A stretch of DNA of 64,000 nucleotides from Apostichopus japonicus (taxonomy: Eukaryota; Echinodermata; Holothuroidea; Aspidochirotida; Stichopodidae). The notes beneath the pieces were generated by a model. That model was not told the origin of the DNA. It made no database searches and saw nothing but the letters and a program-made list of their open reading frames with translations. Numbering within the stretch: the stretch's first letter is position 1; each line of letters begins with the position of its first letter. The stretch spans positions 3,443,001 through 3,507,000 of the forward strand of contig NC_092574.1 of assembly GCF_037975245.1 (NCBI RefSeq), in the 5' to 3' direction. The position numbers and the translations under genes are program-made. Positions 48,170 to 60,259 of this stretch are shown one piece after another.

Positions 48170-49025
48170 GGGTACACGTTGTCAGTCCGACACGTTTTCA
48201 GTCCGAAAATAAAATACACGTTCTCAGTCCGAAAAAACGAGTTTTCAGTCCGACACGTTTTCAGTCCGAAAATAAAATACACGTTCTCAGTCCGAAAAAA
48301 CGAGTTTTCAGTCCGACACGTTTTCAGTCCGAAAATGAAATACACGTTTTCAGTCCGAAAATGAGATACACGTTTTCAGTTAGGGAATGAAAGCAGTTTT
48401 AATGTCATAATATCACCAATAATTTGACAGCCCAAACTGATAGTAAAAAAATCGATTGAATCTTTTGTATTAAGTCTCATATCACCGGCCTCAACAAAGA
48501 CTTGGGACCCCTTAACAACTATCAGTTCTACAAACATATGTAATCCGTTCTTCGCTCCTTAATCAGCTTCCTGTATAGTCATGGTTTGTTTGGTTCTAAT
48601 TCCATCAATGCAATTTACACTTTACACCTAGCGTCATACTTTCATTGTGTTACATTTTGTACTTTTCATTCGACTGCCAATATTGCTGACGAAGGTCCCA
48701 GGGGGACCGAAAATTCCAATATATTTTCTAAAACTTTGCTAATTATTTGTCAATTATGAGTGTATACGAAAGATTCAATCGATTTCTTTACTATCAGTTA
48801 GGGCTGTCACAGTTTATTGGTGATATTATGGCATTAAAACTGCTTTCATTCCCCAACTGTAAACATTTTCGGACTGAAAACGTGGATTTCATTTTCGGAC
48901 TGAAAACATGTATTTTATTTTCGGACTGAAAACGTGTATTTCATTTTCCGACTGAAAACGTGTATTTCATTTTCGGACTGAAAACTTGTCGGACTGAAAA
49001 CTTGTCGGACTGAGGGGTGTACCCC
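48170..49025. mobile_element. Foldback element with minisatellite arms, complete copy
   Basis: The ends GGGTACACG and GGGGTGTACCCC are flanked by an exact 8-bp GTTTCTAC (48162-48169 and 49026-49033). The arms are repeats around CAGTCCGA and ACACGTTTTCAG, in mirrored orientation, then a unique inverted stretch. A non-repeated centre includes the degraded coding-like segment also seen at 19085-19321. An 8-bp duplication is compatible with hAT-type transposition; no transposase is present. Confidence 0.85.
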
Positions 49026-49039
49026 GTTTCTACAGCACT

Positions 49040-50290
49040 AATCAACAGGCCTGGTAACAGCTAAAAGAAAACCTCTACTCCTTTAAGAACAGTTAAAAGA
49101 ATATCAATTCATTGATTGAGGAAGAGGTGATTGAAAACAAACTATAGGCTTATGTTGTAACTGCCCTGTATACAGAATGTTAGATAAGGTACCTGTCAAA
49201 CATTTGAAAATATTTATAGAGCAATAAGAACAATGTTCCAGTTAGCCATGAGTAGATGGAAAATGAACAATTGGTACTGTCATCATTATTATGTAGAATA
49301 ATGGTTGACTGACTTCATACAGTACCTTGTATTGATTGATGGCAGAGGCATAAAGGGGCCCGGTTATATGGTAAATCCCTGATGAAATGATAGTCCCCCA
49401 CATCAGCTGCTAGTATTTCAGCTTTGATCCTAAAATTGTGTCTTCTAGTTTCATTAATGACACAGTTGTTGTTAAGATGTGTTGTTGTATGTCCTATTTG
49501 TTTTGGCAATAGCCTACATATTTAAGTCAAGTGTAAAAAAGCTTCAATTCAAACAGCTAACATTCACTTTTTGTGAAGAATGGTGAAAGGTTCAAATTCT
49601 GGTCTCTCCACCTTTAAGAAATTCCTATGAAACTAGTTTGTGTTTATGCCGTTATTGTCAACCTGAGGTCAAAGGTCACCCAAATGCAGGTCGACTATTG
49701 TATTACAATAGCGTAACTCCCAACCTTGATGGACATTTGGTTCTCAAGTTATTGCAAAAATACTAGTTTTTGACCCCTAATTGACTTTTTTGACCTTGGA
49801 TCACAGGACCGTTATGTTTTGAAATGATCCCTTACCCCATTCACAACTAGTCCCAAAATATCAACCATGTCGGACCCTGTCAATGGGAGTTATTGGTTGT
49901 TTTAATATTTTGGTTTTTGGCCTCCAACAGTTTGGTGACCTTCACAGGCATCAAAAAAATAGGGCACATCTACTCAATGTGGTACTCATATACACCAAAT
50001 ATTAGATTGGTCCAAGCTTCCCTACTTGAGATACCATGTTTAGAAGGCCAGGCGTCACACACACAACCGTACGCGTTTACGGCGCCTATTGGGGAAGCAA
50101 GTTGTATTAATGCAAACTGGGAACTTCTGTTCTGAGCAACTTTTGAATGATGTTTTTCGCGTTTTATGACGAATACAGGCTGGCATTGCATGTTATCATA
50201 TTGAGAAGGAAGAAAAGCTTTGTTTTCTTGTTTTGAACCTGTACGTGCAAAGTGGGGATGACACAATTTTTTGTGTTTGACATGGGACTG
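49040..50290. other. No gene seen
   Basis: AT-rich sequence with short biased frames only. The stretch near 49660-49930 looks like dispersed repeat sequence but has no defined ends. Confidence 0.4.
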
Positions 50291-50300
50291 GGGATATACA

Positions 50301-52172
50301 CAAGGACGTATCCAGGATTTTCTAACTCAGGGGGCGCAAATTACTATCTAAGCGGAGCGCCACCATCCGTTGGCGCGCAGCGTACAAGAAAATATTTGGT
50401 TTTGATACCCTCCAGATCACCGGAAATGACACTTCTCGGGCTTGAAAATGACCAACCAGATGTACACTTTTGCCTGAGAACCAAGTATTTCCCAATAATT
50501 TTTTTCCCGATCCATAACCTTTTTGAAGATTGTCAGCAGTCACACATCATGTTCGACCTCATCGCATCTCCTCTGGATCATTGCTTTTTGTAGGTGATTC
50601 TATGTCGCTGCCCACAATACCCGACAGCCCCACTTTTGAAGGTTTTAAGCCCATTTTTTGTTCAGAATTTTAAAATTCTTATTTCTCGTGTTTAAACTCA
50701 TTCCAAAACATACCCATAATGTTGCCAAAAATTTCATCTACGGACAACCAATGTAGAAAAACCTCCTTGAACCCCTAACAGACTGGTCAAAATTGCACGA
50801 GTAGAGGCCGGAAGTATGATGAAGAATGTTGGTCAGGAAATTTTTGCAAATTCAGACACAGTTAATTTATTGGTGTACAAATATTGAAACCTCCTATAAC
50901 GACTATTATAAAACTTCGTTGAAGGAAATGAAAAAAAAACCCACATATTTCCGAAACCGAACACTACACACATAGGTCAAGGAGGGGGGGGGGCCGAACG
51001 AAATATTTCTCTCTGAAAAATCGGGCAACATGCTGAGAATTTTTCGGGCACCTATACTGAAAGAAAAATACATTGCAATGATGTAGCTAAAGGAAATGAA
51101 TAGTTTAAAAATTATCTCCTTGGTAATTAAAATATAGTTCTTAGCTTGGCCGACTAATTCGCCATTACTAATGTAAAAGAGAGTTTTGACATAATTAGAC
51201 CTCCATTCTTTTTCTCCATCTACATAGGAAAATTCGTTGTTTATATAAGCATCCCGCGGTATACTGTGCAACTTTCAGTGACCGTACGGTACATGATGGC
51301 ATGCGATGTAATAACCGATGCTTGCTTATATGATATTGACATTAACATGTTGAACGCGCGGACCGCGCGAAATGTTGGTTATAATTTTCGAGCAAGTCGT
51401 TACAGCTCCCCAAATCAAATTAGGCTCCTTCGCCTTTGACTACACACATAGACAGTTTTGAGGCTGTTCTGCTTGGAACGCCATTTTCATGCTCACTGAT
51501 ATGATGTAATATCTGCTGTTTGCTTTAGAAATTCAAACAGGCGCCTAGCAAACAATTTGCCAAGGGAGGGGCGAAGCCTGTAGGCAAACTATCTAAGCGT
51601 AGCGCCACCTTGGGTTGGCGCGAAGCGTACAAGAAAATTTTGGCCAAAAATGCCTCCCAGATCGCTGGAAATGACACTTCCCATGCCTTGTAAGTGCAAC
51701 TAAGCATTTTCTCTTTTGAATTTTACTAGCGATATGATAACAAAAAATATGCTCCCGGGGGGTGGGGGGGCGGCGTTCGCCCCATTCATAGCACAATTGT
51801 TTAAGGCGTCCATACACACACAAAATGGAGTTGTCGGTGTAAGGGGTAGGGTGAGGCACACGCCCCTTCCGAAATCCACGATCCGTCACTGGCTACCTGG
51901 CCATGTGTTTATAATAGGGTTCAGCACTGTAATGATGTCACTGTTCCTCTTTCTCTTCCCGGTGTCTTTATATTGTGCTCCCTCCTTTTCTCCCTTTTCT
52001 CTCCTTTTTCTTTTTCTTTTCCCTTCCTTCCTCTCCTCCTTTTTTCACCCTTTTTTCACCCTTTTTTCTTTTTTCCCCCTCCTTTTTCCTTTTTTCTTCT
52101 CTTTTTTTCTCTCCTCTTTTTCTTACCTGGGGGGCGCGCGCCCCCAATGCCCCCCCCCTGGATACGTGCCTG
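50301..52172. mobile_element. Probable hAT-like non-autonomous element
   Basis: The left end CAAGGACGTATCCAGG and the mirrored right end CCTGGATACGTGCCTG match over 16 bp with two differences. The flanks share ATACA but not a full 8 bp. Two copies of the GCGCCACC hairpin (50357, 51602) and a CT-rich tract (51937-52130) lie inside, and a second element may be nested around 51540-51895. Confidence 0.55.
51937..52130. repeat. Pyrimidine-rich tract
   Basis: About 190 bp almost wholly C and T on the + strand. Open frames on both strands here are low-complexity artefacts. Confidence 0.8.
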
Positions 52173-52209
52173 ATACATATATATCCCCAATGTAACTGCA
52201 AGGAATAAT

Positions 52210-53440
52210 ATGACATATCCCAAGCATAGGCGTGCGGGACCATTTCGGTTTGGGGGGCAGAACTTTTTGTGCCCGAAAGTTCCTGTGACATTATATAAGC
52301 GGAGCGCCACCATCGGTTGGCGCGTAACTTACAAGAAAATTTTTGCTAAACAATGCCTCAGATTGCCGGAAACGGCACTTCTGAGGCCTTGCAAGTTGCA
52401 TCTAAACATTTTTTATTTTATAATCTCACGTTTTAGAAATTTACACTTCCCCAAAAATTTGGTAAATTAGAAGAAGAAAAACAGGTAACATCACTTTGAA
52501 GGGGAAAAATGGGACAGTATATTTTTTAAGCTCCTATTTAGTTACCTTATTTATTATTTTAACACAGTACTCAGCTACCTCCAGGAAAACATACATTGTT
52601 CAACGACACGTAGGCGGGAGGATGTCGCTGTGTCGGGTGAAACTGCAATTTGTCTCACAAAAAAAGTATAAAATATAACAAAGAATATGATAAACCTGCA
52701 CTCCCCCCCCCCCCCCACCATCCATGAAAAAGAAAATGTTTCTTATAAACACTCATGTTGGGGATGTCCAGGTCAAGGGCAGCGGAAGCACTTTTAATCT
52801 GGGGGGGGGCACCGACATCAAAGGGCACTTTGCAGAAATTCGATTGGACTGATGCAGCCTTATATTTAGTACCCTTTATAACTCTTATTGCATTATCATA
52901 TTTGTGTATACACATCACTCCATCAACGCCCCCCCCCCCAAAGGAAAATATGCATACTAGCACTGCAATATCCAATGCGCAAATTGGGAAACCAAGAACA
53001 AGTTTTCTTTTGAGACAAAATGAGGTGAAATCATGCTAGTTGCTAATGTAGGAATCTTCCGAATTAGATTTTTTTTCTTGTTAATATCTTAACCAATTTT
53101 TTCCATTCGAAATAGCTTTGATTTTGCCCCACAGAAATTCATTAAAAGTCACGGGCTTAGCCAGGATTTGCAAAGTTGTATGCACGACTATCTGAGCGGA
53201 GCGCCACCATCGGTTGGCGCGGAGCGTACTATAAAATTTTTGGTTTTACAAACCCCTCAGATGGCCGGAAACGGCCCTTCCCGAGTGTTCATTCTGGTTC
53301 CCTGGCCTCTTGCTTACTTGATTCACCTCAATTTTTATGTAGAAAAAAGGCACATTTTTAACCTGAGGCAAAGTGGGGGGCACGTGCCCCCTGTGCCCCC
53401 CCCCGGTTCCGCCACCCTTGGTCCAGGTAAACAAATGACT
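52210..53440. mobile_element. Two further hairpin-bearing MITE-like fragments
   Basis: Sequences starting CATAGGCGTGCGGG (about 52226) and CACGGGCTTAGCCAGG (53150) each lead into the GCGCCACC hairpin (52304 and 53201). They then continue with stretches like those at 50357 and 51602. C/G runs at 52695-52710, 52800, 52929 and 53380-53405 mark edges. No target duplications were established. Confidence 0.45.
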
Positions 53441-53584
53441 AGTTAGAAAAAAATTGATCGTGCAAAAAGCGTGGTAGCCCAGATGAACTGCGCTTACGGT
53501 GGTGTTACACGGAAATATTCGGGCATCATGTTGCTAAATAAAGAAAATCATAGAATTGTCGGGCAAAAATTTGAAAAAGATTCG

Positions 53585-53605
53585 GGCAAGCTACTACTGC
53601 ATATT

Positions 53606-53666
<61 letters not shown>

Positions 53667-53985
53667 TATTTCCAGAGGACAAGAAATTCGGGCAAAAGTC
53701 CTGAAAAATTCGGGCAGCCTAAGAGGAGACAAAAATATATATATTGTTTTTTTTTGTTGTTTTTTTTCAAGAAATTCGGGCAAAAGTCCTGAAAAATTCG
53801 GGCAGCCTAAGAGGAGACAAAAATATAAGAGGAGAAAAATATATATATATATATATTTATTTTTTTTTTTTCTCCTCTTAGGTTGCCCGAATTTTTCAGG
53901 ACTTTTGCCAGAATTTCTTGTCCTCTGGAAATTTGGGGGGCAGACTGCCCCCCCCTGCACCCCCGCCTCGTACGCCTGTGATCCC
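53585..53985. repeat. Hairpin cluster with AT microsatellite
   Basis: Direct and inverted copies of the AAGAAATTCGGGCAAAAGTC module surround AT tracts (53604-53668, 53846-53860). The right edge, CGCCTCGTACGCCTGTG, mirrors the left edge of the cluster at 19483. Together they define one short foldback family with terminal CACAGGCGTACGAGG. Confidence 0.6.
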
Positions 53986-54529
53986 AAGGTGACTTTACTT
54001 AGATTATTTTCCTTTGATTGGGTGAGAATGTTCAATTCCACAAAACGATAGTACCAGTGTTCCATTGCAACATGGGAGTCTTTCATTAAAGCTTCTGTCA
54101 ATCATCCAAGAGAAATATGTAACAGCCAGAATGCAAAAATGCATTGTGGTTTCGATGATGTAACAGGATACTTTGGCTTTCCAAGAGATCTACGCTAGTG
54201 GTACTGAACCTGGTATTTCGGACCCTTCTAGAAAGTGGGATTCGTGAAAGCATGTGATTACTGAGGGTGTCAAATGAGGAATCTGAAAAGCTCTTTGCTT
54301 CCTCTTCTATCAATTTAACGATGCAATTTTCCTTTCAAGTTCATATGAAAGAGAAAATTTATCTCCCATCATCATATGATTGTGTTGATGGAATCTTGCT
54401 GACGAGATGTTGAGGCCCTTATGAATATTTGTAAATGTTCTAAGGGGAGCCGTGGCAACAAAAAGGGAAGCAATGGTGAACAGTGTTATGTCAGTAGCTG
54501 GTCTTGCCCAAAGGCATACTAAGTAAACT

Positions 54530-56740
54530 TTTCCCTTTGAACAAGAATAAAACTATTTCAAACAACATACAGAAAAAGTTCATATCAATATTGGCAAGAG
54601 TCAGTTTTGCTTGGGCAACCTATCACATGACATATCACATAATAAACGATTGTTGTCTGTTCAGTGAATGCTTTGCTCAATATGAGGAGCTTCAGGTATA
54701 TGCCACTATGAACAGGGAACCTGCCAACTTGTTCGACACAAATTATTAACTAAGTGACTTTCTACGTAATCTGCCAAGGCTCGGTCCCGGCAGTTTTCAA
54801 AAGGTAACTAATCCTTCTGTAACAATACCTTAAAATTAACAATACTGCTTTGTAAGCTTTCTTCAGTGAACTTGTTAAAAACTCAAAGGCCATTGAGCGG
54901 TTTTAAATGACATCAAACAAACAAAAGGCAACAAAATTTCTTCTTTGCAGGTAGGTTGAAGTCCAGATCGAAGGACCTTGCTAAAATTAATACAAACTCC
55001 TTAAAGGAATTGTCTGGTGGAAGATTTTGATACATTGTCCTTGTAGTTATTATTTTTCTCTTTCTAACCATGTAAAAATTGTCCCCATTCGATGTTTTCT
55101 TCTTGTAGAAATCTGGTTTTCAAATTCACCAGTTTCTCACCAAAAGTACCGTTTGTTCGAACGCTTCAATATGGTGATTGACGTAGTGCTTGCAGATAGG
55201 CAAAACAGGCGACTTGAAGTTAGCACTCCCAATTCTGCAGCAAATAAACTCACGTGTAAGCACATTGGATTGCCTCATATATATAACGTACATACTCGCG
55301 AACGTATATACTACGATGCTCAGTTGGTGTACTTGTATAGCGTTACACATAGTACACTCACACTCAAACCACAGTTCATTAACTGTTCTTCGAAATCGCT
55401 GAAATAAAATTCATGGATCAAATTAACAGTAAAAGGAAACTTGTAAAGTATTCGTTAAACCGAAAGATGAAACTTGGCGGAATCGATGTCATCGCAGAAC
55501 TGTCCGATTGTAAACATTAGAGTAGCCTATACACGCGAACATTCTTCGCGCTGGAGCTGGATGCGATGTATAAACAACGAAGAGCCTGCTGTTAAAACTT
55601 ATCTTGTGTTACAAAAAGACCACGAAACCACCGTTCTACTACATATATGGCGGCTTAAGGAGTTTTTTAAATCATATCTAAATTATAAGAAATTTCACCG
55701 GAAATTATTGAAGAAATTGATCGAATCGTTGTTACAGCAGAATGTAGCACTGAGAAGCTTAGGCTTCGCAGAACTGTCCGATTGTCAACGTTTGAGTATA
55801 GCCTACATGCGAACATTTTTCGCGTTGGAGCTGGATAGCGCGATGTATAGCCTGAACAACTCAGAGTCTGCTGTTAAAATTTACCTTGTGTTACACAAAG
55901 ACCACGGAACCACCGATCAAGTACATGGCGGCTTAAGGAGTTTTTGACAACATATCTAATTTTTAAGAAATTTCACCGGAAATTAAGGAAGAAATTTATC
56001 TGTATACAAACAGAGTTTTTGTTGTGATTACCGTATAGGTACTGTGCGGAGGGTGGGTTATGACGCAATCTGCTATGGCAGAGCTGACGTCACGTATTGT
56101 ACTGTTCAAATCATATTTGAAATGTCTATCCATAACGATTAAAAAATCGTTTCTCTGTCAAACGCAACATTAGCGTTCTCATACTTTGACAACATGTTTG
56201 GAAAATTTACTATTCTTTAAGGTAACTTCTTTGGGCCACCAGATAATCCTTTTAAGTTCTACAAAACACTTTTTTCATTTTTGTGCACTTGAGCAGATAT
56301 TACTTCTCGTGTACTAGAAAAAAGCAACAAAATTTAAAACCCGAAGGAAAATCAAGTAAAAGTTTACATCTGAACAAGAATTACACTACTTCAAACAAAA
56401 ACAGAAGGTCACAGAGAAGTTGATTTCAATACAACAGTCATGTATCCCTGGGCAAACTATCATGTGAAACAAGTGACAATTAATAGTTTTTGTTCAGTGA
56501 ATCCATTGCTCAATAGAAGGAGCCTCAGGTTTATTCAACTACCAGTGAAATTCAGTTACAAACCATACTGGATGAGGTTGGTGCCTAAAGTTTCAAAATG
56601 TAACTAATCTTTCAGTAACAATGATTAAAAATGATAAATACCCCTCTTTAGCGTATTTCAGTGAACTTGTGTCCAAAACTTTTGCATCAAAATCACTGAT
56701 AAAAACTTCTTTACAGGTTGCAGTCTGAAATGAATAGATC
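54530..56740. repeat. Old direct duplication about 1.85 kb apart
   Basis: 54534-54960 and 56385-56740 share diverged blocks, such as GAACAAGAAT, TGTTCAGTGAATGC/CC, AAGGTAACTAATCCTTC/AATGTAACTAATCTTTC and CTTCAGTGAACTTGT. No clear coding frame is conserved. Confidence 0.5.
55494..56005. repeat. Tandem duplication of about 275 bp
   Basis: GCAGAACTGTCCGATTGT occurs at about 55494 and 55768, and both units run on in parallel to AAATTTCACCGGAAATTA. A 157-codon frame spans both units, but the units do not keep the same reading frame, so it is not supported as a gene. Confidence 0.7.
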
Positions 56741-57269
56741 TGCATATGAACTCCTTACTTTTGTACAAAGTTTTTCTGTCCCTTTCGTACAATAGAACAC
56801 TGTACTGAGATTATAAATATGCTGGGCAAACAAATAGTTTTCATGTAACAAAACTTTAACTTTCCAACAATTACAATGAGAGACAAATCTAAAAGCAATA
56901 TGAGCACTTTTACATTCTCATTTTCAAATAAAAAATATCAGCTTGTTAAGTATTGTGTTTTAAACAGCATGACTACTAAGGAGTACTGTAAATCAAAGCA
57001 TTGGCGGTTTTCTTTCTCTTTCAAAACATTTTTGTTCATCCTCCCCATCCCATAAGCATACTGTTCCAACTTGCTCTTTAAAGCTCTACTTTTCTAGATA
57101 TAAAGCCAACTGGTAATCTACAAAGCTGTGAAGATATTGAACCGACCACAAAGCAGGAAAAAGCCTTCAATTTTGTTTGCAATTAAAGCTTACTCTTCTT
57201 CTTTTTTTCTTTTTTTTTATAAACTTCAAACCAGAGCTCAAAGATATTGAATCAAGTGAATTTCTATAC

Positions 57270-57389
57270 CTGTTTGTTGAGCATCATTCAGAGAGTGTCC
57301 TTTCTTGATATCCCTGTCATCAACAGGCTGCTCAATAGAGTCATCTTGATCAGAATCTTCTTGCTCATAGTCAGCTTCTGTTGCAACTT
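57270..57389 (-). CDS. Acidic internal exon of an unidentified gene
   Basis: On the - strand, a strong acceptor (TTTTCTTTTTTCATGTACAG) and a donor ACAG/GTATAG enclose 120 bp. It is open as VATEADYEQEDSDQDDSIEQ, then PVDDRDIKKGHSLNDAQQT. Both ends are phase 1. The composition (Asp/Glu/Gln) suggests a disordered acidic region. The gypsy LTR begins 39 bp upstream of the acceptor. The rest of the gene was not located. Confidence 0.5.
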
Positions 57390-57428
57390 CTGTACATGAA
57401 AAAAGAAAATCATATAAGTATGTACAAG

Positions 57429-57680
57429 TGTAATGACCAAAACACAGGTTCATGTTGCTATGGTGTTTATTCAGTGGTAAACAAACAACAATAAGAAATA
57501 AAACCCCTGAATATAATACGATCTTGTTATGCAAAAGAATGGCTCCGTAAAAAGGATGATCAGACCATTCACAAAAAGTTGTTGTAGTAACAAATGATTC
57601 TCATAAAAAAGTAGTTAAGTAAAATAAATGACGCTCGCCACCTTTTGCCAAGTCCATCGATGAGGGTTACCACTGTTACA
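57429..57680 (-). repeat. 3' LTR
   Basis: A 252-bp LTR with TG...CA ends; on the - strand it begins TGTAACAG and ends CATTACA. The repeat at 63888 has the same sequence. The 5 bp just outside are ACAAG (57424-57428); the matching duplication lies beyond the window. Confidence 0.9.
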
Positions 57681-57698
57681 TCTCCCCTTCCTTTAAAC
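57681..57698 (-). promoter_or_regulatory. Polypurine tract
   Basis: On the - strand AAAGGAAGGGGAGA directly abuts the 3' LTR. It is the expected plus-strand primer of reverse transcription. Confidence 0.85.
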
Positions 57699-58384
57699 AA
57701 TGTCGTCCCTGACATTAATCAGAAGAACAAGTCAGAAGAATAAAACTTCAACATATTTACAAAAAACAAGCAAGCCTTTCAAACCTGCTTTGGGATGCCA
57801 TCAAGTAAGTCCAATACCTATGGTAGTCGGTGTGACTTAAGACTATAAGATTGGTTGTAACATATCATTCTACATTTCAACACTCTCATATACTCTAACC
57901 AAGTATTTCAAGACAAAATACATAATTGCAATTGCTAACCCTTTTTTAAACTGAGTACCAATGAGCAAATGTTACAAAATGACAAGATAGACTGAATACC
58001 ACTGATCGAGATAATACAGTTACATGCAAATCTTGAAATAGATCCCGGCAATAATACATAATCCAAATGAACTATTTTGCACAATGCTGCATGCGGAATG
58101 TGATAGACGAAGCTCTGCTCAATAGGCATTTAATACCTGGAAGGTTGAATACATATACATTTGCCAAAACATCTACACAGTGCTTGAGTGGCGACAACAA
58201 CATATAAACAATAAAATTAAATTGAAAAGAATTCTTTCCAAACCAATTCGCTGCACTGTCCTCCATCTGGCATGACCTCAATGGTTACATCTATACACAC
58301 CAGCAATTATACATATTGCTACACACGTGTATTTAGGTTGGGCCAGATATCTAACGAACACACAAAAGCATATAATTGTAGGAA
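57699..58384. other. Non-coding stretch between pol and the 3' LTR
   Basis: About 690 bp with no env-like frame. Confidence 0.5.
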
Positions 58385-58876
58385 TCAACACTTGGCAAGC
58401 ATCTGTGCCAACAGGAGCTGAGTTTGAGATATATTAGCTAGAACAGTTGGGTCAACATAACTAGTTCGAACCTCTTGCTGAATTGCAGACCTGGGAAGTT
58501 TACTAGGGTTCGAGTGCAAACCAGCATTACTTCGGGATGAACGCCTCAAGGTGTTGTTCCCTAAATCCTTTTCGTTTATGTATGAGTTCATATCAACAGA
58601 GTCACTGGGAACTTCATGGTCTACGTCTGCTGTAGTGTTAGCTTCATCAGCATCGGACATAGGCGCTGTAGCAATTTCAATTGACTTATTGCTATCGTCA
58701 CGGCTGCAAGGCTGTTGGGCGTCGGGGTTGACATTCTCTACGCACCAAGCTGAGTTGATGACTTCGTCATCTGAGTTCTGGCTTAGGGCTTCAACAGCAG
58801 GTACTTCCTCACTTGGCCCTGCAGGTTCCAAAGTTTGAACCAATTCCTTTGAATCAAGTATGTCTCTTCGGTGCAA
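58385..58876 (-). pseudogene. C-terminal tail of the gypsy pol
   Basis: The open frame is rich in acidic residues, Ser and Asn and ends in RTSYVDPTVLANISQTQLL. It follows the integrase C-terminal region with a frame change near 58880-58960. It probably represents the last part of pol rather than a separate gene. Confidence 0.5.
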
Positions 58877-58954
58877 TATGTCTTTGTTGTTCCATTTCCG
58901 TTAAGGGGTTCAATGACATACACGTTACCATCAGGATAGGGACGGTATATAACT

Positions 58955-60259
58955 TTATGTGGGATATCGTCCCAGAAATCTTGTATCTTGTTTTATACCC
59001 TTTACTTTCCTGTTCCTGGTATATACTCTGGCACCAATTGGTAAACTAGTATTGGGAGTTGCCTTGCCATGTTTTTCCTGACGTCGTTGTGCTTCCTTCT
59101 CAATATTGGATGCAGCAATATCAAGAGCTGGCCTTAGCCTCTGATGGTGATCTGCCATCCACGTCTCGTCACTCTCAATACCCAACAAATGATCAATGGG
59201 TAATGTTGGTTCTCTTCCAAAAAATAGATAATGAGGGGAGTATCCAGTGGTGGTATGTGGTGTAATATTATATGCATAGACCAATTCAGGAAGATACTTA
59301 TGCCATTTTCTCTTCTTATCCATAGACAATGTCCTCAAGCGGTCATGCATTGTCCTGTTAAAACGTTCGCATTGTGCATTGCCCTCCGGGTGGCAGGGGA
59401 TGGTGTGTGTGTCCTTGATGTTTTATAAATAACACAACTCCTGGACTAATCGGCTCTCGAAGTTCCGACCTTGGTCGCTGTGGATTCTCTCTGGGATACC
59501 AAACTTGATGAACCACTCTCTGAATAGAACCTGAGCTACTGTTGATGCTTTCTGATCTCTTGTAGGAACAGCCTGCGTAAATTTTGTAAACACATCTGTA
59601 AGGACTAGCACATTTTCTACACCTCCACAATTGGGCTCTAACATTGTAAAGTCAATTGCTACAATTTCCAGTGGCCTTTTGGCAACCACTGAACCCATGG
59701 ATGTCTTGATCTTTGGTCCACTTTTGGCAAGTGTACACCTCGGACATCTCCTGTAGTACTCCACGTGGCACAATGTCATTGGCCATGCCAATCCTATGAT
59801 ATCTTAACCTTGCCAATTTGAACGTTTTCTCTGATCCCTGGTGACCATGCAGTCTGGTCGTGAACACAGTTGAGGACGGTATCTTTTAGTTGCAATGGTA
59901 GGGGAATCTGCTGTACCCTCTGTCCCTTTAAAGTGATTGTACGGTCGGTACAGTAAACCATCTTTCTCTGATATACACTCCCATTCTCGAAGCAATTTTT
60001 GTGCTTCTCTGGATTCCTCCATTAGTTTACAGATAGTTGGTTTCTGTTTTAGATCCCAGTAATGTCGTAATCTACTTACAACTGGATCAGTAGACAGCAG
60101 TCGAGCTATCCCTTCAGTGGACATGGAGGGTAGAGGAAAGGTGGACGATGGTTGAACTCTCTCTGGCAGACTATGTAATTCTTGCTGCCACACCTCCTGG
60201 GTACGTTCCTGTATCCTTTCTTTCACCTTATTTGGAAGAGTTATGCCCAATGTGGACAT
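58955..60259 (-). pseudogene. Integrase part of the gypsy pol
   Basis: The zinc-binding H2C2 region is split over two frames (RLHGHQGSEKTFKLARLRYH, then YYRRCPRCTLAKSG). The core shows VAIDFTMLEP (first Asp) and RIHSDQGRNFES (second Asp). The glutamate block lies at the start of the next frame, before MHDRLRTLSMDKKRKW. Then comes VYAYNITPHTTTGYSPHYLFFGREP, typical of gypsy integrases. Frame changes near 59350-59430 and 59790-59870 break it. Confidence 0.85.

Noticed and set aside
51960-52300. Open frames rich in Phe/Ser/Pro and Lys/Glu
   Set aside because: Low-complexity translation of a pyrimidine tract.
55474-55947. A 157-codon frame
   Set aside because: It spans a tandem DNA duplication, but the two units are read in different frames, so coding selection is unlikely.
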